Below the pieces are notes generated by a model. That model made no database searches. It was not told the origin of the DNA and saw only the letters and a list, made by a program, of their open reading frames with translations. Positions 34,742-43,795 of a stretch of 64,000 nucleotides of DNA are shown here, one piece after another. Source of the stretch: Carallia brachiata (Eukaryota; Streptophyta; Magnoliopsida; Malpighiales; Rhizophoraceae); the NCBI GenBank assembly GCA_021464245.1, contig JADCRB010000027.1, forward strand, positions 481,987 to 545,986, written 5' to 3'. The stretch's first letter is position 1. Every line of letters starts with the position of its first letter. Both the position numbers and the translations under genes were made by a program.

Positions 34742-36163
34742 GTGAAGGAGGCTCCCCCGGAACTTGAAGATGGTGGCCAAGCAACTGTTGATGAACTCAA
34801 GGAGGTCAATCTTGGCTCTCCGGAAGATCCTCGACCTACATTTGTAAGTGCTTTACTTACTGCAGAAGAAGAGCAAGAATATGTTCAGGTATTAAGTCAA
34901 TACAGGGACGTGTTCGCATGGAGTTACAAAGAAATGCCTGGACTTGACCCAAAAATTGCGGTGCATCGTCTAGCAGTAAAGAAGGTGTTCGTTCTGTCAA
35001 GCAGCCACAACGACGGTTCCGCCCGGAACTCATTCCACAAATCGAGGAGGAGGTGAACAAGCTGATCAATGGCTTCATCCGAGAGGTCACCTACCCAACG
35101 TGGATTGCCAACATTGTCCCGGTAAGAAAGAAGAATGGACAGTTGAGGGTATGTGTTGATTTTCGAGATCTTAACAAGGCCTGCCCGAAAGATGACTTTC
35201 CTTGCCCATAACGGAGATCACAGTCGATGCAACAACGGGTCACGAAGCATTGTCCTTCATGGATGGTTCTTCAGGCCATAACCAAATCAGAATGGCACCA
35301 GAAGACGAGGAGTTGACAGCATTCCGCACCCCAAAAGGTATATACTGCTACAAAGTTATGCCGTTTGGATTAAAAAATGTAGGCGCCACTTATCAACGTG
35401 CTATGCAAAAAATTTTTGATGACATGCTGCACAAGATTGTAGAATGTTATGTTGATGACTTAGTTGTAAAGACTAAGAAGCGCAAAGACCACCTCGAGGA
35501 TCTCAAGACAGTGTTCGAAAGACTTCGGAGGCATCAGCTCAAAATGAACCCTCTCAAGTGCGCATTCGGTGTCACATCAGGAAAGTTTCTTGGGTTCGTG
35601 GTGCGCCATCGTGGAATCGAAGTTGATCAGTCAAAGGTTGAGGCAATTCAAAAGATGCCTGAACCTAAAAACCTGCACGAGCTGCGAAGTCTACAAGGAA
35701 AGCTGGCTACATTCGCCGTTTCATCTCCAATTTAGCTGGGAGATGTCAACCTTTCCATCGGTTGATGAAGAAGGATGTCAACTTCGAGTGGGACGAAGCT
35801 TGCAGCAAAGCCTTTGAGAGCATAAAGAAGTACCTTTCCAATCCACCGGTCCTGGGAGCTCCAATTCAAGGAAAGTCGTTGATTCTCTACATTGCAGCGC
35901 AGGAAAGATCTTTGGGAGCCTTGCTTGCACAGGAAAACGAGCAGGGAAAGGAAGTTGCCCTGTACTACTTGAGCAGAACACTAAACGGTCCGGAGCTGAG
36001 TTATTCGCCCATTGAAAAGACATGTCTAGCACTGTTCTTTGCCATTGACAAGCTGAGGCACTACATGCAGCTCACACGGTACGTCTCATTGCCAGAGCTG
36101 ATCCTGTCAAATATATCTTATCTAGACCAATCTTGTCAGGACGACTTGCCAAGTGGGCAGTAA
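34742..36163 (+). pseudogene. gypsy reverse transcriptase and RNase H 1, broken
   Basis: Reverse transcriptase copies element RNA to DNA. Motifs in order: V-F-A-W-S-Y-K-E-M-P-G (34910), V-D-F-R-D-L-N-K-A-C-P (35155), the Y-V-D-D catalytic site (35450), and F-L-G-F-V-V (35590). RNase H 1 follows (about 35780-36070) with A-A-Q-E-R-S-L-G-A-L-L-A-Q and F-A-I-D-K-L-R-H-Y-M. Single-base losses shift frames near 34983, 35202, 35706 and 36071. Each sits in or next to a run of two or three identical bases. Confidence 0.9.
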
Positions 36164-38058
36164 TCCTACAAAGCTACGACATTGTCTACGTGCCTCAAAA
36201 AGCAGTCAAAGGACAAGCTCTAGCAGACTTCCTTGCAGATCACCCTGTTCCGTCAGATTGGGAGTTCACAGATGATCTTCCAGATGAAGAGGTCTTTTAC
36301 ATTGAGACACTACCACCATGGACGATGTTCTTTGATGGTGCAGCAAGGCGTGATGGTGCTGGTGCCGGCATAGTGTTTGTCACTCCTCAACGACAAATAC
36401 TACCATATGCTATCATTCTCGGTGAGTTATGTTCAAATAATGTTGCTGAATACCAGGCTTTGATCATTGGTCTTCAAATGGCTGTCGATATGAAGATTCC
36501 AACTATAGAAGTCCATGGAGATTCCCAGCTCGTCATCAACCAACTTACAGGATTGTATGACGTGAAGAAGAAAGAGGACCTTGCGCCTTACCATCAACGT
36601 GCTCGACAGCTAATGGATGAATTTGAAAGCATCACCTTGGAGCATGTGCCTCGACGAGAAAACACTCAGGCAGACGCGTTGGCTAACCTGGCCACTTCTC
36701 TTGCAAAGTCAGAAATCCAGGCTACAGTTGTTGCCGTATGCCAGAAATGGATAGTGCCACAAAAGGATGATGAAGAAACTACAGCAGCCAACGCTGTATC
36801 TGTACGTCTCGCGGAGGACGAGGATTGGCGCCAACCAATCATTGACTACCTACAGCACGGGAAGCTGCCGAAGATCGTCGTCATAAGACAGAAATTCAAC
36901 GACGAGCTCCCCGCTTCATATATCTCAAGGATGCTCTGTATCGAAGGTCTTTTGATGGAGTTTACTTCGCTGCCTAGCAATGAAGAGGCAAAACAGGCTC
37001 TCACTGAAGCACATTCTGGTGTTTGTGGCGGACATCAATCAGGGCCTAAGTTGCACTTCCAACTCAGAAGGATGGGATACTACTGGCCAACCATGGTACG
37101 TGATTCCATTGAGTTTGCTAAAACTTGTCAATTTCATGCGAATTACATACATCAACCACCGGAGCCACTGCATCCAACTGTCTCATCCTGGCCCTTTGAA
37201 GCTTGGGGTCTCGACTTAGTGGGGCCCTTGCCAAAGTCATCCCTAGGTCACCTGTACATCCTCGCAGCAACCGACTACTTCTCAAAATGGGCGAAGCCAT
37301 TCCACTTAGAGAGGTAAAGAAGGAGCATGTTGCCAATTTCATCCGGACTCAGCTGATCTATCGCTATGGAGTCCCTCGATTCATCATCACTGATAATGGC
37401 AAGCAGTTCTACAACAGCTTGATCGACAAGCTCTGCGAGAAGTTCAAGTTCAAGCAGTACAAGTCATCCATGTACAATGCCCCAGCAAATGGCTTGGCCG
37501 AAGCATTCAACAAGACCTTATGCAACCTGTTGCGGAAGGTAGTCTCTAAATCCAAAAGAGATTGGCATGACAGAATTTTGAAGGCATTATGGGCGTATCG
37601 TACAACTTATCGGACTCCAACACAGGCGACGTCATACTCACTTGTCTACGGTGCCGAAGCAATACTGTCGTTGGAAACACAGATTTCATCTCTGCGCATG
37701 GCTGTTCTGGAAGGACTTACACAGGAGGAGAATGCTCGCCTACATCTGGATGAGTTAGAAGCCCACGATGAAAGGAGGCTCGAAGCACAATAGCAACTAG
37801 AGTGCTACCAAAACCCGGCTTACCAACACGTTCAACCGCAGGGTCCGCCCTTGATCTTTTCAAGTTGGAAACCTTGTTCTTGAAGTACGACGGCCCATCA
37901 ACATGAAGCATCAGCCTGGTGACAAACTTACTTCCAAATGGAACGGGCCATACTTAGTGCAGGAGGCCTACACTCACAACGCTTACATGCTGTCAGACCA
38001 AGAAGGCGTCCGAATCGGCCCGATCAATGGTAAATTTTTAAAACAGTATTATGTGTGA
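36133..38058 (+). pseudogene. gypsy second RNase H and integrase, broken
   Basis: The extra RNase H domain starts near 36315 (F-F-D-G-A-A-R-R-D-G-A-G-A-G, then E-Y-Q-A-L, V-H-G-D-S-Q-L-V and A-D-A-L-A-N-L). Integrase follows, with a zinc-binding segment near 37015-37145 that keeps H-x3 and one Cys but seems short of the usual C-x-x-C pair. The catalytic DDE core is recognisable: G-L-D-L-V-G, I-I-T-D-N-G and the Glu of G-L-A-E-A-F. One base is lost near 37291, a C-to-T change creates TAG at 37791-37793, further shifts occur near 37815, and a TGA lies near 37852. The final frame ends Y-V-stop at 38058. No chromodomain. Confidence 0.9.
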
Positions 38059-38398
38059 ATATGTTTATAAAAAATCAAAAAAAAAAGAAAAAAAATCAAA
38101 AAAAAAATTCGGAAGTCTCGATCTGAAAGTCCAAGCGAAAATCCAAATCCGAAAATCCAAGTCCAAACACTTGAGTCCAATTCAGAAAACTCAAAGCCCA
38201 ACTCAAAAGCCTGAAAACTAAGTCCAGACTCAAAACCCAAACACTCAACCCAAATCCAAAGCCCAAACACTCGACCCAAATCTAATCCAAAGCCCAAAAC
38301 CCAAAAAATTCCAAGTTTCAGACACAGTCCAGAACCTAAGTTCAGAATCCAATCCAACTCCTGGCCCGCATGAGTATAAACTGTGAACGGGTCAAAAA
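38059..38398 (+). repeat. Low-complexity spacer in the gypsy 3' region
   Basis: An A-rich start (38069-38108) is followed by simple repeats of CCCAAATCCAAAGCCCAAAC type (38160-38310). It separates integrase from the WOX-like gene and has no coding evidence. Confidence 0.7.
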
Positions 38399-38406
38399 TA
38401 TAAAAG
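38399..38406 (+). promoter_or_regulatory. Possible internal TATA box before the WOX-like gene
   Basis: TATAAAAG lies 88 bp upstream of the ATG at 38494, a distance that would fit an independent promoter. In AT-rich plant DNA such matches occur by chance, so this is only suggestive. An alternative route to expression is splicing to a pyrimidine-rich acceptor-like site (TTTGCTCCTCTGCCACAAG, ending 38489). Confidence 0.3.
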
Positions 38407-38493
38407 CGACGGATGGTTTGAGTCTGAAACCTAACATCAGTCTCAACCGATCTTCACCACACATCAGACCTTTGCTCCTCTGCCACAAGAAAG

Positions 38494-39106
38494 ATGGAAC
38501 CAGTTGCAGAACCTCAAGACAAAGGAGAAGAAAAGTCACCCCGCACAAGATGGCAACCAACCATGGCACAACTGCAAATTTTGGAGGAAGTCTTCCACAA
38601 CAATGGAGGTATTATGCCTAATGCATCTCAGATTTACCACCCTTGTCTCACGATTGCGCCCGCTCGGGGCAATCGAGGGAAAAAATGTGTTTTATTGGTT
38701 CAAGAATCGGAGAAGCAGGAAAAAACCAGGACTGAGAGCTGCTTTTTCTAAGGAATAGTCTGCCGTTCCGATGGTAGATCCCACCGGTACAACTTCGCCC
38801 TCAAATGAAGCAGGTCCGAGTTCTACCACTGCAATGGTCTCTTCAAGCTATAACGATCAAAGCAGTAGCCTGTGAGAGCATGCGTACTGGTCCTAGTGGT
38901 CTTATGGAGTCAGACAAAGGTTCATTCATCCTAGGTACTTAAGTGTAGGAGGACTTTTTCTAGTAGAAAGGAGTCATTCCGGCAAAACTTTATCTCTCTT
39001 TCCAGAATATTCCGACAGCATCAACCAGCCGGAAAGCGACGTCAACATCATCGGCCCACCAGACGAGGACGAGCTTGACTTGGAGCTGCGCCTCGGGCCT
39101 CGCTAG
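38494..39106 (+). pseudogene. WUSCHEL-like WOX gene carried by the retrotransposon (decayed)
   Basis: Start ATG at 38494. After an acidic/basic N-terminus the homeodomain begins T-R-W-Q-P-T-x-x-Q-L-Q-I-L-E-E-V-F-H-N-N. The N-N and one extra residue match WUS rather than other WOX proteins. It continues P-N-A-S-Q-I; a single frame change near 38633 leads to L-G-A-I-E-G-K-N-V-F-Y-W-F-K-N-R-R-S-R-K-K, the recognition helix. That same frame later contains T-L-S-L-F-P-E-Y (38987-39010), a perfect WUS-box (TLxLFPxx), and L-D-L-E-L-R-L (39074-39094), an EAR-type repression motif, ending at TAG 39104. Stops TAG 38756, TGA 38873 and TAG 38894 interrupt it. No intron is visible across the homeodomain, suggesting capture of a cDNA. 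Order and motifs are those of WUS-clade repressors. This copy is probably not functional. Confidence 0.85.
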
Positions 39107-39128
39107 GACGGCCGACAAAATAAGGTAC

Positions 39129-39212
39129 AACGACTTTGGCAGCACACGGTAACGATTTTCGCAGCACACGGCAACGACTTCTGCAACACACGGTAACGAC
39201 TTTCGTAACCTG
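39129..39212 (+). repeat. 22-bp tandem repeat after the WOX-like gene
   Basis: Three and a half units of AACGACTTTnGCAGCACACGGT type, directly after the EAR-motif stop. Function unknown. Confidence 0.75.
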
Positions 39213-39289
39213 CATCAGCCGCTGCCTCTTTTGTCTCTTATGAGGGAAAGGGACGTGGAGGACCATACTCGATTCTGCGTACCTCCTTT

Positions 39290-39960
39290 TTGACTTTTCA
39301 AAAAAAAAAAAAATCTCTTTATGTTATGTATATATATCCTGCATATCCGAGTCATAATACTCACCCCTCAGTTCTTCTTCTTCTCAAAAATAAAATGGCT
39401 AGTCTCTACACTTGTCCCAGGAAGTTCTTTGATCACGAAGTTGGAGGCGCACGAGCTAATAAAAGAAGGAGTAGTCTTCCTCGAGGGATCCTTAAAAGCC
39501 CTCGAAACTCAGTGTCCAACGCCATCGGTGTTATGGAGTTCCAACTACTCTCCTTAATTCACATCTACCACAGAGAGATGAGAAGCTGCAATCATTCTAA
39601 TCTTCTTTTGGATGCGGCGACGTACAGGGAAGTTCCAATTACTCTCCTTACGTCGAAGCAGACTTGGGAATCATCACTACAGTCAGTCTCTCTGTGTGCC
39701 GGTTTTGAAGTTCTAAAGTGCTGGGCCTTCCTCTAGGGGAGGTTCAAGTTCTTTGCCTACCGGATCATCCTCACCAGAGTTTTGGAACTTCAAAAAACCT
39801 TTACCAGCCTTTGCGAGCCATGGAAGCTCGAACTCACCTGGAGCCAAGACTTCAATTTTTATATTGGCTGGGCTGCTAACTTCCTCAAGATCATATCGGT
39901 TTCCATTGCGATCCAACAACAGTTGGGTTAGTCAGAGATAGAAGATTTCAACATTCAATA
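39290..39960 (+). other. Unidentified 3' segment of the gypsy element
   Basis: The segment is richer in GC than genomic surroundings and open in overlapping frames (39290-39736, 39321-39557, 39753-39941). The phrase GAGTTCCAACTACTCTCCTTA recurs about 100 bp later as GAAGTTCCAATTACTCTCCTTA. One frame reads L-V-P-G-S-S-L-I-T-K-L-E-A-H-E-L-I-K-E-G, which looks coding, but no family is recognised. It could be the tail of a second accessory gene or of the captured transcript. Confidence 0.35.
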
Positions 39961-40042
39961 TTTGTCAAGACATCTCAAATTTCAAACTGGACTTCAAGAC
40001 TCTGTGCGGATCACGTCTGCAAATTTCTTCCTTACCGACCCT

Positions 40043-40057
40043 TGAAGTGGGGGCATT
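40043..40057 (+). other. Polypurine tract
   Basis: TGAAGTGGGGGCATT immediately precedes the 3' LTR. GAAGTGGGGG is the likely plus-strand primer. Confidence 0.6.
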
Positions 40058-40959
40058 TGTAAACATTAAAAAAAAAAAAAAGAGTCAAAAGTCGACTTAT
40101 TCCTTTCGCACGTATGCTTTCACACGGAAAAGTCGACTTATTCCTTTCGCATGTATGCTTTCACACGGAAAAGTTGACTTATTCCTTTCACACGCATGCT
40201 TTCACACGGAAAAGTCGACTTATTCCTTTCACACGGAAAAGTCGACTTATTCCTCTCACACGCATGCTTTCACACGAGAGGGGAAACCCTATAAATAGGC
40301 CTCTGCCCCTCAGTTCAAAACAGTTTCAGCAAATCTGTAAACAGAAAAATTCAGAGAATTTGAGAGAAAAAGAAAATTTAAAAAATCTCTCAAGAAAATT
40401 TCTCCTTTTTTTTACGTGCTTTTACTCTACAGTATACTCTCCTAACTCCTTTTTAAGAGATATTTCAAAGGTAAGTCCCAAAAAATTTGCTGTTTCCATT
40501 TATAAAGTTATTTTTAGATTTATATTCTCGGATCGCTCTAAATCTGAATTTATGAGAATATAGATCTAAAAATATCAAATTACTACAAATTCGGCTGGGA
40601 TTAAGTCTCATACGGCCCTTAGCAAAATCCAGGCAGCTCATCTGAGAACAAGTCCCTTCGACCCTCGGTGAAATTAAGTCAGATCGGCTCAGATCAAGTC
40701 TCTGTGGTTCTTAACCTTAGTCTAAATGTCCAAATCAGATCCGGTTTCAGTCTACCTGGTTCAAGAAAAAGTTGTGGAAGTTATTTCTGTCAATATCAAG
40801 CTCGTGCAGCCCTTGACAGAGTCAAAAAAATGAACACTAATCGGAGGATCTACGGAGATCGAACCCACGTAAATTTTCTTTTATTTTAAAATTTTTATTT
40901 GTAATTTATTTTTATATTTTTGAGTTTAATTGTTTTAAACTCGAAATTTACCCGTTATA
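40058..40959 (+). repeat. 3' LTR of the gypsy element
   Basis: 902 bp. Five GTCGACTTATTCC repeat units (40089-40282) occur against three in the 5' LTR; the 82-bp length difference equals two 41-bp units. The TATA box is at 40290-40297 and the splice-donor-like AAAG-GTAAGT near 40468-40477. The right end is followed by the target copy GATAC. Confidence 0.95.
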
Positions 40960-40991
40960 GATACAAAATATTTTTATACTAGATTTTTATA

Positions 40992-41523
40992 GGGTTAAAT
41001 GCATTTAACCTTCCTATAATTTAGTTGTTTTATGTTTCACCCATTGTGATTTTAATTTAGGTAATAAAATCTCTTATACTTTTCAATTTTGGTAATTAAT
41101 TCCCTAACAGTAATTTATTAAATCGATTAATAGAAATTGACCATAATTGTACTGTTTATAATTACAGGAACTTTATTATATTTCACGTAAAAGTTAATTA
41201 TAAATACTGTCTCAAATACATTTATATCAATATGTACAATACATTAAAAATAACAAAAACTGTAAAGTAAATAATGTGGGATGTAGTTAAAGTACATATC
41301 AAAATTTAATTTCAAAAATAAGTAACATATTTTTTAATAGAGAAAAAAAAATAATTACAAAATGATGTAATTTTGACTAATTTTTATTAATTAATTTAAT
41401 AAATAACTGTAAAGGAGTTAATTGTATAAATTAAAAAGAATAAGATAATTTATTGCTTAAATAAAATTAAAAGAAAGTAAAATGTAAAACAATTAAATTA
41501 CAAAAATTAAATATATTTAACTC
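40992..41523. mobile_element. Mutator-like MITE with perfect 9-bp target duplication
   Basis: 532 bp between identical ATTTTTATA copies (40983-40991 and 41524-41532). The terminal inverted repeats are about 170 bp long (GGGTTAAATGCATTTAACC on the left; the right end reversed reads GAGTTAAATATATTTAATT). It is non-coding, and starts 28 bp after the gypsy target duplication. Confidence 0.82.
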
Positions 41524-41532
41524 ATTTTTATA

Positions 41533-43724
41533 TTTCACTGTATGTCGCAATCTACTAAATTTGTCAGCCAAAATTTATCCAAAATACACACGCACAACAC
41601 AAGATTTTTCCAATGTATGCACGCAGCGCACAAAGATATAGACCATTCAAACGTAGAGACATAAAAGACATAAAGATTGTGACCGTACATTAGCATATGC
41701 TAATTGCCTAAACATATGGGCTCAGCACCGGACCACATGAAGTGACATTAAGATGACGTATTATCATCTCAACAAAACAGTAATTTTTTTTATTATTTAA
41801 GGTAGTAATTCAGCTTAAATTCGAGTCTCGCGCCTGCATTCTCTTCTAATTGATCGATACTAGGGATCTTATCTGATGTAAACAGTGATGCGCAGTGTTA
41901 GGAGTAAATTCGCTCACTTAAACTCTTGCGATAGAGCTACGCTTAGTCATACTTATACTTGGAAGGTGGGTCGACGACTTTATGATTGTTGAACGAGATT
42001 TTAATAAATGAGAGTTACCCCGTATTCGGCATAAAGATCTAATAACTGACACACTTAATAAAATTTTTTTTGTCGTCCAAAAAAATAATACTTTTTTGGA
42101 GATTTTAAATTCAGACAAAAAAAAAAGTTACTCGATGCGTATAGGAGTAATAAAATGCGAAAGTAAATCAAAGAAAATGCGTAAGAAATCTAGAAAAAAG
42201 TGTAACAAGTGTGGTACTTTATAATATTGCCCTCTTCACCAAGTTTTGTACGTATTTCGTTCGTACTACATGCATATTTTGTTAGTTTTATATGCATGGT
42301 GTGATTTAAAAAAAAAAAACTATAAATTTTAAAATAAAATTCTTATTGTATTATGAGTAGGGACAACGGGTGACATAACCGGCGGGCCCTGCGTCGCTAG
42401 CAGTAACGCATTTGTTCACCTGGTATCATATTCCAATTATTATATTCTAATTCATCTGAGAAATATTACGTAAATTTGTAATAATAAGTATAAAATTAGT
42501 ATATAAAATTTAAATTATTTGTTCATAAAAAATAAATAAAATTTTAAAAAATAAACTACTGAATTAATTATATATCTCTATGTATAACAGATTATGCTTT
42601 TATGTAATGGTGTCCAAACACAAAACCACAGTAAGTCATTGTCGGAATGTTAACTTGCTGATTGTCCTCAAATTGGTGTCCTCCTGATTGGTTTTTTGGC
42701 CACATTTGAGGCTGCCCTTTTGTCCTCCTTCGCCAAGACGAGAATAAATAATTTGGGTGTCTTGGACTGTTGCAATTAATGGTCTACGTCCAAGATAAGG
42801 TTAAGGCCCACCAGATACTGCCCATTCGGCCAATTTTGCGTTCTGATCCATGCAAGAATCGAATATTGCTTTCTACCCAAAAACAAAAAGAAAAAAGAAT
42901 TGAATTTTGCTTCAAGAAGCTACGAGACTTATTAAATATGCTTGCATATGCATATACATCACCTCATAACGCCACACTAATTAGGTAAATGATGAAACTT
43001 ATCTCCTACATATGTGTAACAGGAAAAAAATTTAAGACCAAGTATCAAATTCTTCAGAAATGTTTATACTAAAAGATTTAAACTATTAATTAAGATCTAA
43101 AAAAGGATGACACATTAAATTTTCGTATGCTTCTCTACATGGCCGAAAGCATGAATAAATTACTCATATGTCATAAATTCCCACACTTTTTTTTTTTTCA
43201 ATATTTTTGTGAATATGCCATTTATTCAAAAGTAGAAAGCATTTGGTGAGTTACAAATATAGAGCACGTATTAAAATCTAAACCCTTCGAACATGTGATT
43301 AATCTGGTTGACTACTTAATCATATTGGCGTTGTTGTTGGTAGGTAGTAATCAAATTGGTTTATTTTCTTATTAGTAATTGAAAGAGGAATTGAATTCTA
43401 ATTTTGTCTCGGTTAGTCAAATTAAGCTTGGATTGCATGAAATACTTAGTAAATTATAGTAAAGAGGAGGAAAAAATACAGTTGTTTTGGTTATTAATAG
43501 TAATGCCATTCTAAAAATCGTCAAAATTTTTATTAATTGATTCTAGTTAAAACTCAAATTTCATACTTTCAAAATTTTTAAAATTTCAATACTAATTGAC
43601 TGTATTCGTTACACGAGTGAATAAAATTTATTTATTTAGTATAAATTTGTAAACTTGTATTTATTTCGCGTTAACTCGTTCGCGTCCATCTAATGTTCTG
43701 GAAAGAAGTCGTGTGATTGCTTAG
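41533..43724. other. Intergenic region upstream of MATE copy 2
   Basis: No gene recognised. 42360-42430 is a short GC-rich island (GGCGGGCCCTGCGTCGCTAG) of unknown origin. The 72-codon open frame at 42770-42988 has no motif. The proximal 300 bp would contain the MATE copy 2 promoter. Confidence 0.45.
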
Positions 43725-43732
43725 TATATAAA
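43725..43732 (+). promoter_or_regulatory. TATA box of MATE copy 2
   Basis: TATATAAA, 64 bp before the downstream ATG at 43796, giving a short leader with AAAGAAAAAGAGAGAA just before the start. Confidence 0.6.
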
Positions 43733-43795
43733 ACATATATTGCAGAATTAGGCAAGCATATCATCACAAAGAATATTTGAAAGAAAAAGAGAGAA

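Larger units (their letters stand above)
30579..40959 (+). mobile_element. Ty3/gypsy retrotransposon, Tat-type, with captured WOX-like gene
   Basis: 10,381 bp, flanked by a perfect 5-bp target duplication GATAC (30574-30578 and 40960-40964). Both LTRs begin TGTAAACATT; they end TTTACA (5') and GTTATA (3'). The order is LTR, primer site, A-rich leader, gag, protease, reverse transcriptase, RNase H, a second RNase H, integrase, a WOX-like gene, purine tract, LTR. Two successive RNase H domains and no chromodomain point to the Tat (Ogre/Retand-related) branch, which is known for additional ORFs. By eye the LTRs differ at around 5% of positions, mostly transitions, so insertion was probably some millions of years ago. 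Frameshifts and stops leave this copy unable to encode intact proteins. Confidence 0.95.

Noticed and set aside
38049..38357. Minus-strand 102-codon frame rich in G, L and F
   Set aside because: It is produced by the low-complexity CCCAAATCCAAAGC repeats of the gypsy spacer.
38494..38758. Nested solo insertion of a WOX gene fragment unrelated to the element
   Set aside because: Same strand as the element, located exactly in the Tat accessory-ORF position, no target duplication or poly-A around it, and element-like sequence on both sides; a late nested insertion is still not excluded.
40089..40282. Regularly spaced direct repeats resembling a CRISPR array
   Set aside because: The 41-bp units are contiguous without unique spacers and occur in both LTRs, so they are promoter repeats of the retrotransposon in a plant genome.
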